A stretch of DNA of 64,000 nucleotides from Rhodopirellula sp. P2 (lineage in GTDB: Bacteria; Planctomycetota; Planctomycetia; Pirellulales; Pirellulaceae): contig NZ_CP118225.1 of NCBI RefSeq assembly GCF_028768465.1, forward strand, positions 4,507,001 through 4,571,000, written 5' to 3'. Made by a program: the position numbers and the translations under genes. This document shows positions 7,161 through 17,268 of this stretch, piece by piece (the first letter of the stretch is position 1; every line of letters starts with the position of its first letter). The notes beneath the pieces were generated by a model. That model was not told the DNA's origin. It did no database searches and saw only the letters and a program-made list of their open reading frames with translations.

Positions 7161-9468
7161 CCCGACGCGTGAGCGAGGGACTCCCCTGATCCAGCGCATG
7201 GTCCCTCGCTCACGCGTCGGGTTGTGATTTTCACCACGGCAGTGAGGCCCACGCGGCATGCCCGACGGCGGCCCCATCTGGGGTGAGGATCGCTTTCGAA
7301 TGCGCCGCCAGTTCGTGCCCGGTCATCGCCTCTACCGCGCTGACTTTGCACTTTTCAATTTCCAAATTCACTTTTTCAGTCCATCCGCCCGATCTCATCG
7401 CTCGACACCTGTCGCCGCTCCGCGGCTTGTCGAGCGAGAGCATCACAACCGAGACCTCGGGTTGAACCCCGAGGCTGGCAACTGTCACCGCTCCGCGGTT
7501 GTTCGATCCCCCAACATTCACCACCAGTCGCGGAGCGATGGAAGCCGAAAGCCTTGGGTTTTCAACCCAAGGTCACCCGCCCACAACACACCAGCCCCAA
7601 GTCGCGGAGCGACGACAGTTGTTTGCCCGCCCCAGCGCCAACCGATTCCCCGATTCGGGTTCCCGTACGATGGACATCCAAGCCCATCGAAACGGAAACC
7701 CGACGCGTGAGCGAGGGATCGCGTGCCATTGCAACGAGCCTGTGGGTCCCTTGCTCACGCGTCGGGTTGTGATTTTCACCACGGCAGCGAGGCCCACGCG
7801 GCATGCCCGACGCCGGCCCCATCCGGGGCGAGGATGGCTTCCGAATGCGCCGCCAGTTCGTGCCCGGTCATCGCCTCTACCGCGCTGACTTTGCACTTTT
7901 CAATTTCCAATTTCACTTTTTCAGTCCATCCGCCCGATCTCATCGCTCGACACCTGTCGCCGCTCCGCGGCTTGTCGAGCGAGAGCATCACAACCGAGAC
8001 CTCGGGTTGAACCCCGAGGCTGGCAACTGTCACCGCTCCGCGGTTGTTCGATCCCCCAACATTCACCACCAGTCGCGGAGCGATGGAAGCCGAAAGCCTT
8101 GGGTTTTCAACCCAAGGTCACCCGCCCACAACACACCCGCCCCAAGTCGCGGAGCGACGACAGTTGTTTGCCCGCCCCATCGCCAACCGATTCCCCGATT
8201 CGGGGCCCCGTACGATGGACATCCAAGCCCATCGAAACGGAAACCCGAAGCGTGAGCGAGGGATCGCGTGCCATTGCAACGAGCCTGTGGGTCCCTTGCT
8301 CACGCGTCGGGTTGTGATTTTCACCACGGCAGTGAGGCCCACGCGGCATGCCCGACGGCGGCCCCATCCGGGGCGAGGATCGCTTTCGAATGCGCCGCCA
8401 GTTCGTGCCCGGTCATCGCCTCTACCGCGCTGACTTTGCACTTTTCAATTTGCAATTTCACTTTTTCAGTCCATCCGCCCGATGTCATCGCTCGACACCT
8501 GTCGCCGCTCCGCGGCTTGTCGAGCGAGAGCATCACAACCGAGACCTCGGGTTGAAACCCGAGGCTGGCAACTGTCACCGCTCCGCGGTTGTCTGATCCC
8601 CCAACATTCACCACCAGTCGCGGAGCGATGGAAGCCGAAAGCCTTGGGTTTTCAACCCAAGGTCACCCGCTCACAACACACCAGCCCCAAGTCGCGGAGC
8701 GACGACAGTTGTTTGCCCGCCCCAGCGCCAACCGATTCCCCGATTCGGGTTCCCGTACGATGGACATCCAAGCCCATCGAAACGGAAAACCGGAAGCGTG
8801 AGCGAGGGATCGCGCGCCATTGCAACGAGCCTATGGGTCCCTTGCTCACGCGTCGGGTTGTGATTTTCACCACGGCAGCGAGGCCCACGCGGCATGCCCG
8901 ACGGCGGCCCCATCCGGGGCGAGGATCGCTTTCGAATGCGCCGCCAGTTCGTGCCCGGTCATCGCCTCTACCGCGCTGACTTTGCACTTTTCAATTTCCA
9001 ATTTCACTTTTTCAGTCCATCCGCCCGATCTCATCACTCGACACCTGTCGCCGCTCCGCGGCTTGTCGAGCGAGAGCATCACAACCGAGACCTCGGGTTG
9101 AAACCCGAGGCTGGCAACTGTCACCGCTCCGCGGTTGTTCGATCCACCAACATTCACCACCAGTCGCGGAGCGATGGAAGCCGAAAGCCTTGGGTTTTCA
9201 ACCCAACGTCACCCGCCCACAACAGACCAGCCCCAAGTCGCGGAGCGACGACAGTTGTTTGCCCGCCCCAGCGCCAACCGATTCCCCGATTTGGGTCCCC
9301 GTACGATGGACATCCAAGCCCATCGAAACGGAAACCGGAAGCGTGAGCGAGGGATCGCGTGCCATTGCAACGAGCCTGTGGGTCCCTTGCTCACGCGTCG
9401 GGTTGTGATTTTCACCACGGCAGTGAGGCCCACGCGGCATGCCCGACGCCGGCCCCCTCCGGGGCGAT
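7161..9468. repeat. Tandem array of a 545-bp unit, about 4.2 copies
   Basis: Units start at about 7161, 7699, 8244, 8790 and 9335, a spacing of 538, 545, 546 and 545 bp, and are almost identical; the fifth copy breaks off near 9468. Each unit carries a palindrome with CGTGAGCGAGGGA and TCCCTTGCTCACGCG arms, several CGCGGAGCGA/TCGCTCCGCG short motifs, and a minus-strand open frame of about 97 codons repeated in every unit. That frame has no clear ribosome-binding site or known domain, so I treat it as part of the repeat rather than a gene. Confidence 0.92.
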
Positions 9469-9633
9469 GGTGGCGAACAGCCGTTCTCACCGTTCCTGAA
9501 AGGTGCCACCCAACGCTACGAGAACAACGGTTGAGCTCTGAATTTGTCACGTGACCAGCGTGGGATTTCGGGGGGCAGCGTGGTTGGTGGGCCTGTGAAG
9601 AGATTGCTCGGCCCAGGTGGAGTTGGTAGTCCT

Positions 9634-11346
9634 TCAAGCCCTCGTTGTCCTTTTTCTTCGCCACCGGAGCAATCGATACGTCCAATCAACCGGCTTGAGC
9701 ATCAGCAACAGGACGATGAAGAGAGGTGGCATGAACACCTTTGCCTGGCTCAAACGTGATCGAGTGGTGCGATCATCCAGCTCATAGTGCATCGTGGTTG
9801 ACGCGGCCAGTTGGACTCGGAACCAGGCCCAGATCGAACCACACCGTTTGATGCTGGGGTAGTCGCCGATGAGTCTTGAAAGCCGATCACAATACGGAAT
9901 CATCTCCACGGGATAGATTGCTGCCAGATTGAGTTTGCCAAATCGCGTCTGTTGATCGGTCGTGTCTCGATCATGCTGACGGGAAAGATCGGCTGGCAGG
10001 GAACAAGCTCCTGAGAGCAGCTTGACAGCCAACTTCGCTTGCATCTCGCTGATGGTTGGAACGTTGCCGATGATGGGGCGGGCAAACCCAACCAAAAAGA
10101 GGTTCCGGAATCTGCGATGGCAACAGCCAAGGTAGAAGTCGCTCAGCTGGATTTCGGAGTCAGTCAGCGCGTGCAAGCAAGATTCGTATCCGATCGCGGG
10201 GACGACGATGTCCGGATGGATTTCCCGAGTCCGCTCGCTTTCGAAATCAAAGTAGGTGTTCAATGAATCGGCTGAGGGACCAATGATCGAAATGCGATCC
10301 CCGGCGACGGAGTCGAGAAAGCGGTCGCTCTTGTTATGGAACATATTGAACAAGTCATCCTTGGCGGCTCGCGTCAGTCGCAGCGCCCATTCGTTCTTCT
10401 TCCGTTCTCGATCGGTTTGTGTATCGCTTGCTTGATCAGGGGGTTCGGTGCGGGTTGGGAACCATCGGCGAAAGGTGTCTGAGTAACGAATGCGTGCCTT
10501 CACGAATCGTTCCCCGATCCAATTGCGTAGGTTCGGATGGATCGAGAGCATCAGGCGATTGCGCAAAAAGTCTGAGGGGACGCCGTGAATGGTATGGTAC
10601 CGAGGGCTGACCCGAATGCCTGATTTCAGCGAAAGGTAAACACGATTGTTCCGTTCCGGGCGTGACAACCGGTCGGCGAAGTCAACTGCCGATTCACCTC
10701 CGCCAATCACGACGACCGTTTGATTCTGGATTTGATCGATCTGTCGGGTGTCGTGGAGCACCCTTGCTGTTTGGGGATTGGGGCTGGTGTGATCAGCAGG
10801 TTGGGCACCGGATGGCGGAATGGTCCTCGCTCGAGCTGCCAAGCCAGTGCAGATGATCACCGCTTGGAAGATGTCGGTGCGTTGGGGGCTGGTGGTGGTT
10901 TTGAGACAGCGAGTTTTGAGTTGCCACTCCTGCGAGGATTCGATGTAGTGGATTTGGTCGACTTGCGTCTGGCACTGGATCGATGAATGAAGCGAGAACG
11001 CGGTCGCGAAGGATTCCAGGTACTCGCCGTACTCACCGTCGCAGAAAAAGTCTCGGTAGTCGGACACCCCATCACCCGAGACGCCGTCATCGAACAATGG
11101 ATAGCAGGCAAACTGCGTCGTGTACTTGGTCGAAGTCGAAACGAATCCGGGAGAGGGATTGCCCCAGCAGCCCGTGATTCGATCTGACTTTTCAAAGCAG
11201 ACGATGTCCCAATCAGGCAACTGATCGCGAGCGTTCTTGAGCGTTACCAATCCGCTGCTCCCGCAACCGACGATTGCCAAACGTGGTCTCAGCTTCGGAT
11301 TCGCTGACTGCGAGCCAACCGGTGCAAGCGACGAGTGGTCGCTCAC
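9634..11346 (-). CDS. FAD-dependent monooxygenase (flavin-containing monooxygenase-like)
   Basis: This looks like a group B flavoprotein monooxygenase that uses FAD and NADPH. The FAD motif GCGSSG is at residues 27-32 and a second dinucleotide motif GGGESA at 215-220, the expected two-Rossmann layout. A C-terminal hydrophobic stretch (about 535-550) followed by a basic tail suggests membrane association. Its start overlaps the end of the upstream ketosynthase gene by 4 bp, so the two are translationally coupled. At 570 aa it is longer than typical FMOs (about 450) because of linker and tail. The substrate is unknown but may be the product of the neighbouring KAS III-like enzyme. Confidence 0.8.
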   Translation of the reverse strand: MSDHSSLAPVGSQSANPKLRPRLAIVGCGSSGLVTLKNARDQLPDWDIVCFEKSDRITGCWGNPSPGFVSTSTKYTTQFACYPLFDDGVSGDGVSDYRDFFCDGEYGEYLESFATAFSLHSSIQCQTQVDQIHYIESSQEWQLKTRCLKTTTSPQRTDIFQAVIICTGLAARARTIPPSGAQPADHTSPNPQTARVLHDTRQIDQIQNQTVVVIGGGESAVDFADRLSRPERNNRVYLSLKSGIRVSPRYHTIHGVPSDFLRNRLMLSIHPNLRNWIGERFVKARIRYSDTFRRWFPTRTEPPDQASDTQTDRERKKNEWALRLTRAAKDDLFNMFHNKSDRFLDSVAGDRISIIGPSADSLNTYFDFESERTREIHPDIVVPAIGYESCLHALTDSEIQLSDFYLGCCHRRFRNLFLVGFARPIIGNVPTISEMQAKLAVKLLSGACSLPADLSRQHDRDTTDQQTRFGKLNLAAIYPVEMIPYCDRLSRLIGDYPSIKRCGSIWAWFRVQLAASTTMHYELDDRTTRSRLSQAKVFMPPLFIVLLLMLKPVDWTYRLLRWRRKRTTRA

Positions 11347-12500
11347 GGCAACACCACGGTCAGGCTCACCAGAACGAAATTGAACTGGCCAGATTCGGGG
11401 ATGAATAACAGCAATCGCTCACCCGCCCGGAGTGTTTTTGAACGCAGGTAGTGATCGAGCATCACGTAGATGCTGGCGGCACCGGTGTTGCCAACGTCGG
11501 CGAGGTTGGTCCAGTAGGGCACCGGCGCCGAGGTGTTGGCGCAATGACTGGCGATCACTCGTTCCATTTTGCGTCGAAAGAAGAACGAGGACATGTGTGG
11601 CAGAATCATCGCGTATTCGTCGAGCGATTCCCCATGTTGCTGGAGCGACTGCGAGAACGCGCGACCACCGAGTTCAAACATGTATCGCGACAAAATCTTG
11701 ACATCTTGGGTGAGCAATCCCGTTTCGTTTTCCAGCTTCATGCACAGCGGGGCCGCATGAGCGAAGGAAACGCTGTGCGTCCAGTTCACCTGCAAGGAGG
11801 CAGCGGTCGCCGATGGTTGGTTCTGGAGCAAGAACGCTCCCGCACCATCGGACAACATGAATCTCAAAAACACCGACATGAACCACTGGCTGGTCCTCAG
11901 ATCAACGTGATCGTCTCGGTCGTCGGTCGGTCGGATCCTGGTTGACTTCAGAATCTCAGATGCGTGTTCGGTTCCCAGACAGAGGGCCGCGTCATGGTCG
12001 CCTGACTTCACGGCCCGCACCGCACCCACGAAGGCGGCTGAAGACGACGTGCAAATTCCTGAGTGGGAACTGATTTCGGCGGGCCGGTTGAGATAATCTC
12101 GATCAGCCAATCGACGATGAATGATGGAGCTCAGGCCTGGACCTGAAAGTGGACAGTGGGTTGTGCCCGCGGCCAGGTAGCTGGGTGAGACTTGGAGGGG
12201 GCTGGAGTCCAAGCAATGCATGGCCGCCAGAGTCCCCAATTCATAAACGTCATGCGTCGGAGTCTGGTGTGTGTCCTGAGCGTAGTGCCGCCCGACAATC
12301 CCATTCATTCGCAGCACTTGCCGCATCACTTCCTTTTCGCCGGGGATGTTCCCCAAGAATTCGGTTAGGCGTTCATTTGTGACCCGAGGTCCAGGCAAAA
12401 AGGATCCGGTCCGCGTGATGAAACAGGGAGCGACAGGACGACTGCTTGGCTGCGAGGGGGACGACTGATTCACTGCTTTGTACTTGGCGGTCGGTTGCAC
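11343..12500 (-). CDS. 3-oxoacyl-ACP synthase III-like ketosynthase (FabH/KAS III superfamily)
   Basis: This is a thiolase-fold condensing enzyme. The catalytic triad is visible: Cys150 in SGICTSSSAAF, His302 in ILPHMSS and Asn338 in DVGNTGAASIY. Length (385 aa) is slightly above FabH because of an N-terminal extension. The GTG start overlaps the upstream gene by 31 bp, and the stop overlaps the monooxygenase start by 4 bp. The operon context points to a specialised acyl or alkyl metabolite rather than housekeeping fatty-acid synthesis. The start could lie further downstream. Confidence 0.85.
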   Translation of the reverse strand: MQPTAKYKAVNQSSPSQPSSRPVAPCFITRTGSFLPGPRVTNERLTEFLGNIPGEKEVMRQVLRMNGIVGRHYAQDTHQTPTHDVYELGTLAAMHCLDSSPLQVSPSYLAAGTTHCPLSGPGLSSIIHRRLADRDYLNRPAEISSHSGICTSSSAAFVGAVRAVKSGDHDAALCLGTEHASEILKSTRIRPTDDRDDHVDLRTSQWFMSVFLRFMLSDGAGAFLLQNQPSATAASLQVNWTHSVSFAHAAPLCMKLENETGLLTQDVKILSRYMFELGGRAFSQSLQQHGESLDEYAMILPHMSSFFFRRKMERVIASHCANTSAPVPYWTNLADVGNTGAASIYVMLDHYLRSKTLRAGERLLLFIPESGQFNFVLVSLTVVLP

Positions 12501-13351
12501 AGCATGTCATACACGACTTCGTCAAAGACGATGTGGTAGTACAGGTACTGGCTCGGATTGGAGAAGAATGCACTGCTGTGGTAGTGCCCGCGGTTGCTGA
12601 CTTCTTGCATGAAAAAATCCAAATCCACTTGGATTTCTTGGTCGCTCGCATAGATCCGTTTCAGACACCACAGCAGAATGGAGTCCGAACTGAACGAATT
12701 CAGGGCACTCATCGTGGTCTTCAAATCACCGAAGACGGTGATCGTTGTCACGATCAACAGAACGATGTTGGTTGCGCCGAGAACCTGCCAAGAGTGCGCT
12801 CGGTTTGCGTTCAGCGCCTCTTTGCTGAATTGTTGATGGTCGAGCGGTCGGCGGCTGCGGATGTAGTCGAGATTGTCCAGGAACGCTTGCTTGTCGAAAC
12901 GATCCACCAACTCATACGACAACAAGTCGTGCCCGATGGTCATGTTGTTGTGGACGGCGGTGGGTAGATTTTCAACCGAAAAATCGCCATCGATGCCGTT
13001 CAGCTTCCTCACTTCTCGCGGAGGATCAGCGTTCTGGCGGGCGAGCACATGACGATAGAGGATGGGCTCGATTTGCACGTGCCGCAAAAACAGTTCCGCC
13101 GCATCCGTTTTCGCCAAGTACTTCATTCCCCAGGTCATCGTTAGGTCGATCGCGTAGGCCTCAAATCCATACGGGACCCGGTGAAAAACGAACTTGAATG
13201 GGAACAGGACCGTGCGGATGAAGAAGTAGGCGACCAACAACAATGGTCGCAGAAAGACAAAATCCCAGTGCGATGTTTCTTTCGCGAATACATCGTTGAC
13301 GTATGGGTTGATGTACGGAAAGCGGTGCATCGTGGGCATGAGCGGTCTCAA
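12470..13351 (-). CDS. Conserved hypothetical protein, likely membrane-associated (possibly DUF6999), 293 aa
   Basis: First gene of the three-gene minus-strand operon. Hydrophobic segments appear at about residues 32-56 and again near 193-207, with a polar C-terminal half rich in His, Tyr and acidic residues. I recall a family of unknown function of this size (DUF6999) in similar genomes but cannot confirm membership. Its 3' end overlaps the ketosynthase start, so the product is probably made together with that enzyme and the monooxygenase. It could be a membrane partner or lipid-modifying protein; that is a guess. Confidence 0.6.
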   Translation of the reverse strand: MRPLMPTMHRFPYINPYVNDVFAKETSHWDFVFLRPLLLVAYFFIRTVLFPFKFVFHRVPYGFEAYAIDLTMTWGMKYLAKTDAAELFLRHVQIEPILYRHVLARQNADPPREVRKLNGIDGDFSVENLPTAVHNNMTIGHDLLSYELVDRFDKQAFLDNLDYIRSRRPLDHQQFSKEALNANRAHSWQVLGATNIVLLIVTTITVFGDLKTTMSALNSFSSDSILLWCLKRIYASDQEIQVDLDFFMQEVSNRGHYHSSAFFSNPSQYLYYHIVFDEVVYDMLCNRPPSTKQ

Positions 13352-13938
13352 GTGGAAGCTAGGTCAGGGCACTTCGTGGGCGTCTGCGAAACGTCTTGCA
13401 TGAGAGTGTCCCGAACCGCATTGAATCGGCGCCGCTGACACGCCATCTTCGGTTGGGGTGTGGTGCTGCGACGATGGCGTGAGTTTACAATAATTCAGTG
13501 TGGGTCTGGCGTTGCTTCGCAAGACAAGACCCGCATCGTCCGCATCTTTGTCCGGCGGCGTGTTATGCCAACAAAACGCATGGCGTGGCCTCCTTTCGTG
13601 CTTCGCTGGTGGAGACACTGGGAAGTTGTGATAAGCAGTTCGGCAGGAGCAGGAGTCTTTCAGCATTTGGAATGCTTTGGGGAACGTCGTTGCTCCCACG
13701 TCCAACCGGGGCCAACGCCGAAACGGCTCCCATCGTTGCACCCGATCATTGCTGCCGACCTGCTTCGAGCAAGCACGTTGGAAGAGTTCTGCTACAATTG
13801 ACGGTCCCGCCCAACGACTCCCCGCCCAGCCGTTCGCACCTGTTTCAAACCCGACTCGATTCACCCCACGGATGACTTCGAGTTTGGAAAACACGATGCC
13901 GGCAGTCGTCCCTGCAATGAGTGTCCTGTAGGAATCCC
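13352..13938. other. Intergenic region with a dispersed repeat, no gene seen
   Basis: The region lies between two divergent genes and contains one dispersed repeat copy (13632-13765). Frames of up to 176 codons on either strand cross the repeat and look spurious. Promoters for both flanking genes should lie here, but I could not assign boxes with confidence. Confidence 0.5.
13632..13765 (+). repeat. Dispersed intergenic repeat, copy 2
   Basis: It begins TAAGCAG and ends GCCGACCTGCTT, and shares with copy 1 the blocks GGCAGGAG...GTCTTTC, CGTCGTTGCTCCCACGTCCA and AACCGGGGC. Confidence 0.8.
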
Positions 13939-16900
13939 ATGCCTAGCCTCTTCCGCCTGTTTGTCTTGCCACTCTTCGTTCTCGCAATGGGGAGTGTGGT
14001 TCCCGGACTCCTGTGGGCGGACAAGGTGGACTTTGTTGATGACGTTCGGCCGATTTTGCAGCAGCATTGCTATTCCTGTCATGGAGAGGAAAAGCAGCGG
14101 AGTGGATTGCGAGTGGACATCAAGTCAGAGGCCTTCAAGGGAGGCGATGGCTGGGGGCCATTGGTGGTCGCAGGCGAACCCGAAGACAGTCCGTTGATCG
14201 AGTGGGTGACCAGCGATGATGAGAATTCTCGAATGCCACCCGAAGGCGATCCTTTGTCATCGTCAGAAATCGCGGTCCTGACGGACTGGGTCGAGCAAGG
14301 CGCCGACTGGCCCGACGGAGTCGATGAGGCAGTGTTGGAAGATCGCATGGACCATTGGGCGTTCCAGCCGGTCGTGATGCCGGACATTCCTCGGGTTTCA
14401 AAGGTTGATTGGCCGCGCGGCCCCGTCGATCGAATGGTCCTGGACCGATTGGAACAGGAAGGACTGTCGCCTTCGCCGCCAGCAGACCCCGTGGTTTGGT
14501 TGCGTCGTGTGACGTTTGACTTGACTGGATTGCCTCCCACGCCGAGCGAGGTGAACGACTTTCGAAAGCGCATCGAGCACGGTGAAGAGGCGTACTGCGA
14601 AGTGGTGGAGCGGTTGCTGAATTCCCCTCGCTACGGTGAACGCTGGGCACAGCACTGGCTGGATGTGGTTCGCTACGCAGACACGCATGGTTTTGAGGTC
14701 AACACCGAACGACCGAATGCCTGGCCGTACCGCGATTATGTGATTGAGTCGATGAACAAGGACACGCCCTACGATCAGTTCATCAAAGAGCAGATCGTGG
14801 GAGACGCCTTGGGGCGGGATCGGGCCACCGGATTCCTGGTCACCGCTTCCGTCCTGTTGCCTGGCCAGATTGGTGCCGACGAGCCTTCGAAACGATTGGC
14901 TCGGCAGGACTCGCTCGATGAGATCGTCAACAATGTTTCGCAAACGTTTCTTGGATTGAGCGTCGGTTGTGCGCGGTGCCACGATCACAAGTTCGATCCG
15001 ATCTCGGCCAAAGACTACTACAGCATGCAGGCGTTTGTGGCGGGGGTCGAGTACAAGGATCGTGAGTTGAAGACGCCCGAATCCGAAGCACTCAAAAAAC
15101 AGGCGGGCGTCTGGGCGAAACGGGTGACGGAAATTGATGAGCAGCTCTCTCTGTTTGTTCCCCTCGCCCGGCCGAAACCCGCGGACGGATCGCCGGTTCG
15201 CGCCACCAACGCTCGTGAGAACACCGAGACCTTTGAGCCGTTGGAAGCAAAATTCATTCGGTTCACGATCCACGATTCCAACTTGCATCCCAGCCTTGGT
15301 CTGATCGCCCCCTGCATTGATGAGTTCGAGATCTACACCGACGAAGCGGAACCACGAAATGTTGCTTTGGCTTCCTTGGGCGCTCAAGCAACCGCGTCGG
15401 GGAGCGTGGAGTCCAGCAATCACAAGTTGATCCATCTCAACGACGGCAAGTACGGGAATTCGAGCAGCTGGATGTCCGACACCAATGGCACGGGGTGGGT
15501 GATGTTTGAATTGCCGGAACCGATGCGGATTGGGAAAGTGGTTTGGGGGCGCGACCGTCTGGGAAAGCTGACGGATCGACTTGCGACGTCCTACACCTTG
15601 GAAGCGCGAGTCTCGGAGGACGAGCTGACAACGTTGGCTCATCTCGAACCGCGTCGCAGATCCGTTCAAGCGAAGAGGAACACCGATCGGATCACCCCGG
15701 TGCGAGCCAATCGCTTGCGTTTCACCGTCTTGGCAACCAATCGATTGGAACCCTGCTTGGATGAGTTGGAAGTCTTCAACACAGAGGGCGAGAACGTTGC
15801 CTTGGCGAGCAGGGGGACCTTGGTCAAGACATCTGGTGACAACCTGGTCGCGAACCGTCACGACCCGCGTTTCATCAACGACGGTCGGTACGGCAACTCG
15901 AGTTCGTGGATGTCCAGTGAAGACGGCAAGGGCTGGGTCGAACTGCAATTCACTACTGAGCAGGAAATCGAGCGGGTCGTGTGGGGACGGGACCGTGAGG
16001 GGCGATACGATGATCGCTTGGCGACCGAGTACCTCATCGAAACGGCCCTCGATCAAGATTGGCGGCGGATCGCTGACTCCATGGACCGTGTGGTTTGGGA
16101 AGCCGGTGCCAAGCCATCTGCTGAGTTCCTCCTGGGCGGATTGACGCCCGATGAGACCCGGTTGGCCAGCGGCCTGCAGAAAGAGAAGACCGAACTCGAA
16201 AAGAAGATTCGTGAAAGCGAAAATGGTCCCTCGGTGTTCGCGGGAACGTTTCGCAAACCCGATGACATTCACTTGTTGAATCGAGGCGATCCAGAGCAAC
16301 CCAGGGAAGCGGTGGTTCCCGCGGTGCTGAGTTCGTTGGGCGACGTGCAACTTTCTGCCAAGACTCCCGAACAGGAACGCCGGCAAGCATTGGCCGATTG
16401 GATTGCGCGGCCCGACAATCCGCTGACGGCGCGCGTGATGGCGAATCGAATTTGGCAGTGGCATTTTGGTGTCGGCTTTGTCGACACACCAAACGATTTC
16501 GGTCGGAATGGATCGCAGCCCACGCACCCAGAACTGTTGGACTGGCTCGCTTTGGAATTGATTCGTGGTGATTGGTCGATCAAACACATGCATCGCGTGA
16601 TCGTGTTGTCCTCCACCTATCGCCAATCGACTCAGCACAACGAGCAGGCGGCTGCGAACGACGCCGACGTGCGGTGGTTGTGGCGTTACCCGTCGCGACG
16701 CCTCGATGGCGAAGCGATTCGGGATTCCATCTTGGCAGTCAACGGTCGGCTCGACCGGAGCATGGGCGGACGCGGTTTCAGCCTGTTCAACAAACGAGGT
16801 GGCTTGTCCGGGTTTGTTCCTGTGGAGTCGTTCCAAGGCGAGGGACTGCGACGGATGATCTATGCCCACAAAGTGCGTCGTGAGCGGGATGCCGTGTTTG

Positions 16901-17208
16901 GCGCGTTTGATTGTCCCGACGGCGGACAGAGCGCCGCTCGCCGGATCGAGTCGACAACGCCCATTCAGGCTCTCAATCTGTTCAACAGTCCCTTCACGAT
17001 CGAACAGGCGAAAGCATTCGCGGACCTGCTGCAAGAGCAGGCCAAGGACGATGTCAGCCAACAGGTCCAGCAAGCCTACTGGGTGGGGCTCAACCGGGAA
17101 CCGTCTGACGAAGAATTGTCAGACGCCGTGTCCGTTGTTCGCGAATTTGGGTTGGAGACGTTTTGTCGAGCCTTGTTCAACTGCAATGAATTCTTGTTTC
17201 TCCCTTGA
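13939..17208 (+). CDS. PSCyt1/PSCyt2/PSD1 planctomycete cytochrome-domain protein with two discoidin-like repeats, 1,089 aa
   Basis: A large exported protein of the planctomycete DUF1549/DUF1553 family. A signal peptide (about 1-27) is followed by a c-type heme motif CYSCH (44-48), the DUF1549 region with a second motif CARCH near residue 345, and a C-terminal DUF1553 region (about 810-1060). Between them are two copies of an F5/8-type C (discoidin-like) module, each with NDG(K/R)YGNSSSWMS and a VVWGRDR block, which probably bind carbohydrate. ATG 13939 is preferred over a start six codons earlier. It is paired with the DUF1501 gene 60 bp downstream; such pairs are common in planctomycetes and are thought to handle polysaccharide or sulfated substrates. 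The biochemical role is not established. Confidence 0.9.
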   Translation: MPSLFRLFVLPLFVLAMGSVVPGLLWADKVDFVDDVRPILQQHCYSCHGEEKQRSGLRVDIKSEAFKGGDGWGPLVVAGEPEDSPLIEWVTSDDENSRMPPEGDPLSSSEIAVLTDWVEQGADWPDGVDEAVLEDRMDHWAFQPVVMPDIPRVSKVDWPRGPVDRMVLDRLEQEGLSPSPPADPVVWLRRVTFDLTGLPPTPSEVNDFRKRIEHGEEAYCEVVERLLNSPRYGERWAQHWLDVVRYADTHGFEVNTERPNAWPYRDYVIESMNKDTPYDQFIKEQIVGDALGRDRATGFLVTASVLLPGQIGADEPSKRLARQDSLDEIVNNVSQTFLGLSVGCARCHDHKFDPISAKDYYSMQAFVAGVEYKDRELKTPESEALKKQAGVWAKRVTEIDEQLSLFVPLARPKPADGSPVRATNARENTETFEPLEAKFIRFTIHDSNLHPSLGLIAPCIDEFEIYTDEAEPRNVALASLGAQATASGSVESSNHKLIHLNDGKYGNSSSWMSDTNGTGWVMFELPEPMRIGKVVWGRDRLGKLTDRLATSYTLEARVSEDELTTLAHLEPRRRSVQAKRNTDRITPVRANRLRFTVLATNRLEPCLDELEVFNTEGENVALASRGTLVKTSGDNLVANRHDPRFINDGRYGNSSSWMSSEDGKGWVELQFTTEQEIERVVWGRDREGRYDDRLATEYLIETALDQDWRRIADSMDRVVWEAGAKPSAEFLLGGLTPDETRLASGLQKEKTELEKKIRESENGPSVFAGTFRKPDDIHLLNRGDPEQPREAVVPAVLSSLGDVQLSAKTPEQERRQALADWIARPDNPLTARVMANRIWQWHFGVGFVDTPNDFGRNGSQPTHPELLDWLALELIRGDWSIKHMHRVIVLSSTYRQSTQHNEQAAANDADVRWLWRYPSRRLDGEAIRDSILAVNGRLDRSMGGRGFSLFNKRGGLSGFVPVESFQGEGLRRMIYAHKVRRERDAVFGAFDCPDGGQSAARRIESTTPIQALNLFNSPFTIEQAKAFADLLQEQAKDDVSQQVQQAYWVGLNREPSDEELSDAVSVVREFGLETFCRALFNCNEFLFLP

Positions 17209-17268
17209 GTTCCAACCCGTCCCTTGCGATTCGTCCATTCTGTTTCCTTCCAAACTGCCCGTTCCACC

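Noticed and set aside
7231-9160. Repeated about 97-codon minus-strand frames and about 150-codon plus-strand frames in the tandem array
   Set aside because: They occur once per 545-bp unit and lack ribosome-binding sites and known domains, so I regard them as by-products of the repeat. A conserved peptide from the minus frame cannot be fully excluded.
7161-9468. CRISPR array
   Set aside because: The repeated unit is 545 bp with no short repeat-spacer alternation and no cas genes nearby.
14398-17073. 891-codon open frame antisense to the PSCyt/PSD1 gene
   Set aside because: It mirrors a clearly coding gene with recognisable domains, and its own translation shows no domain, signal or sensible start. 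Long antisense frames are expected in GC-rich coding DNA.
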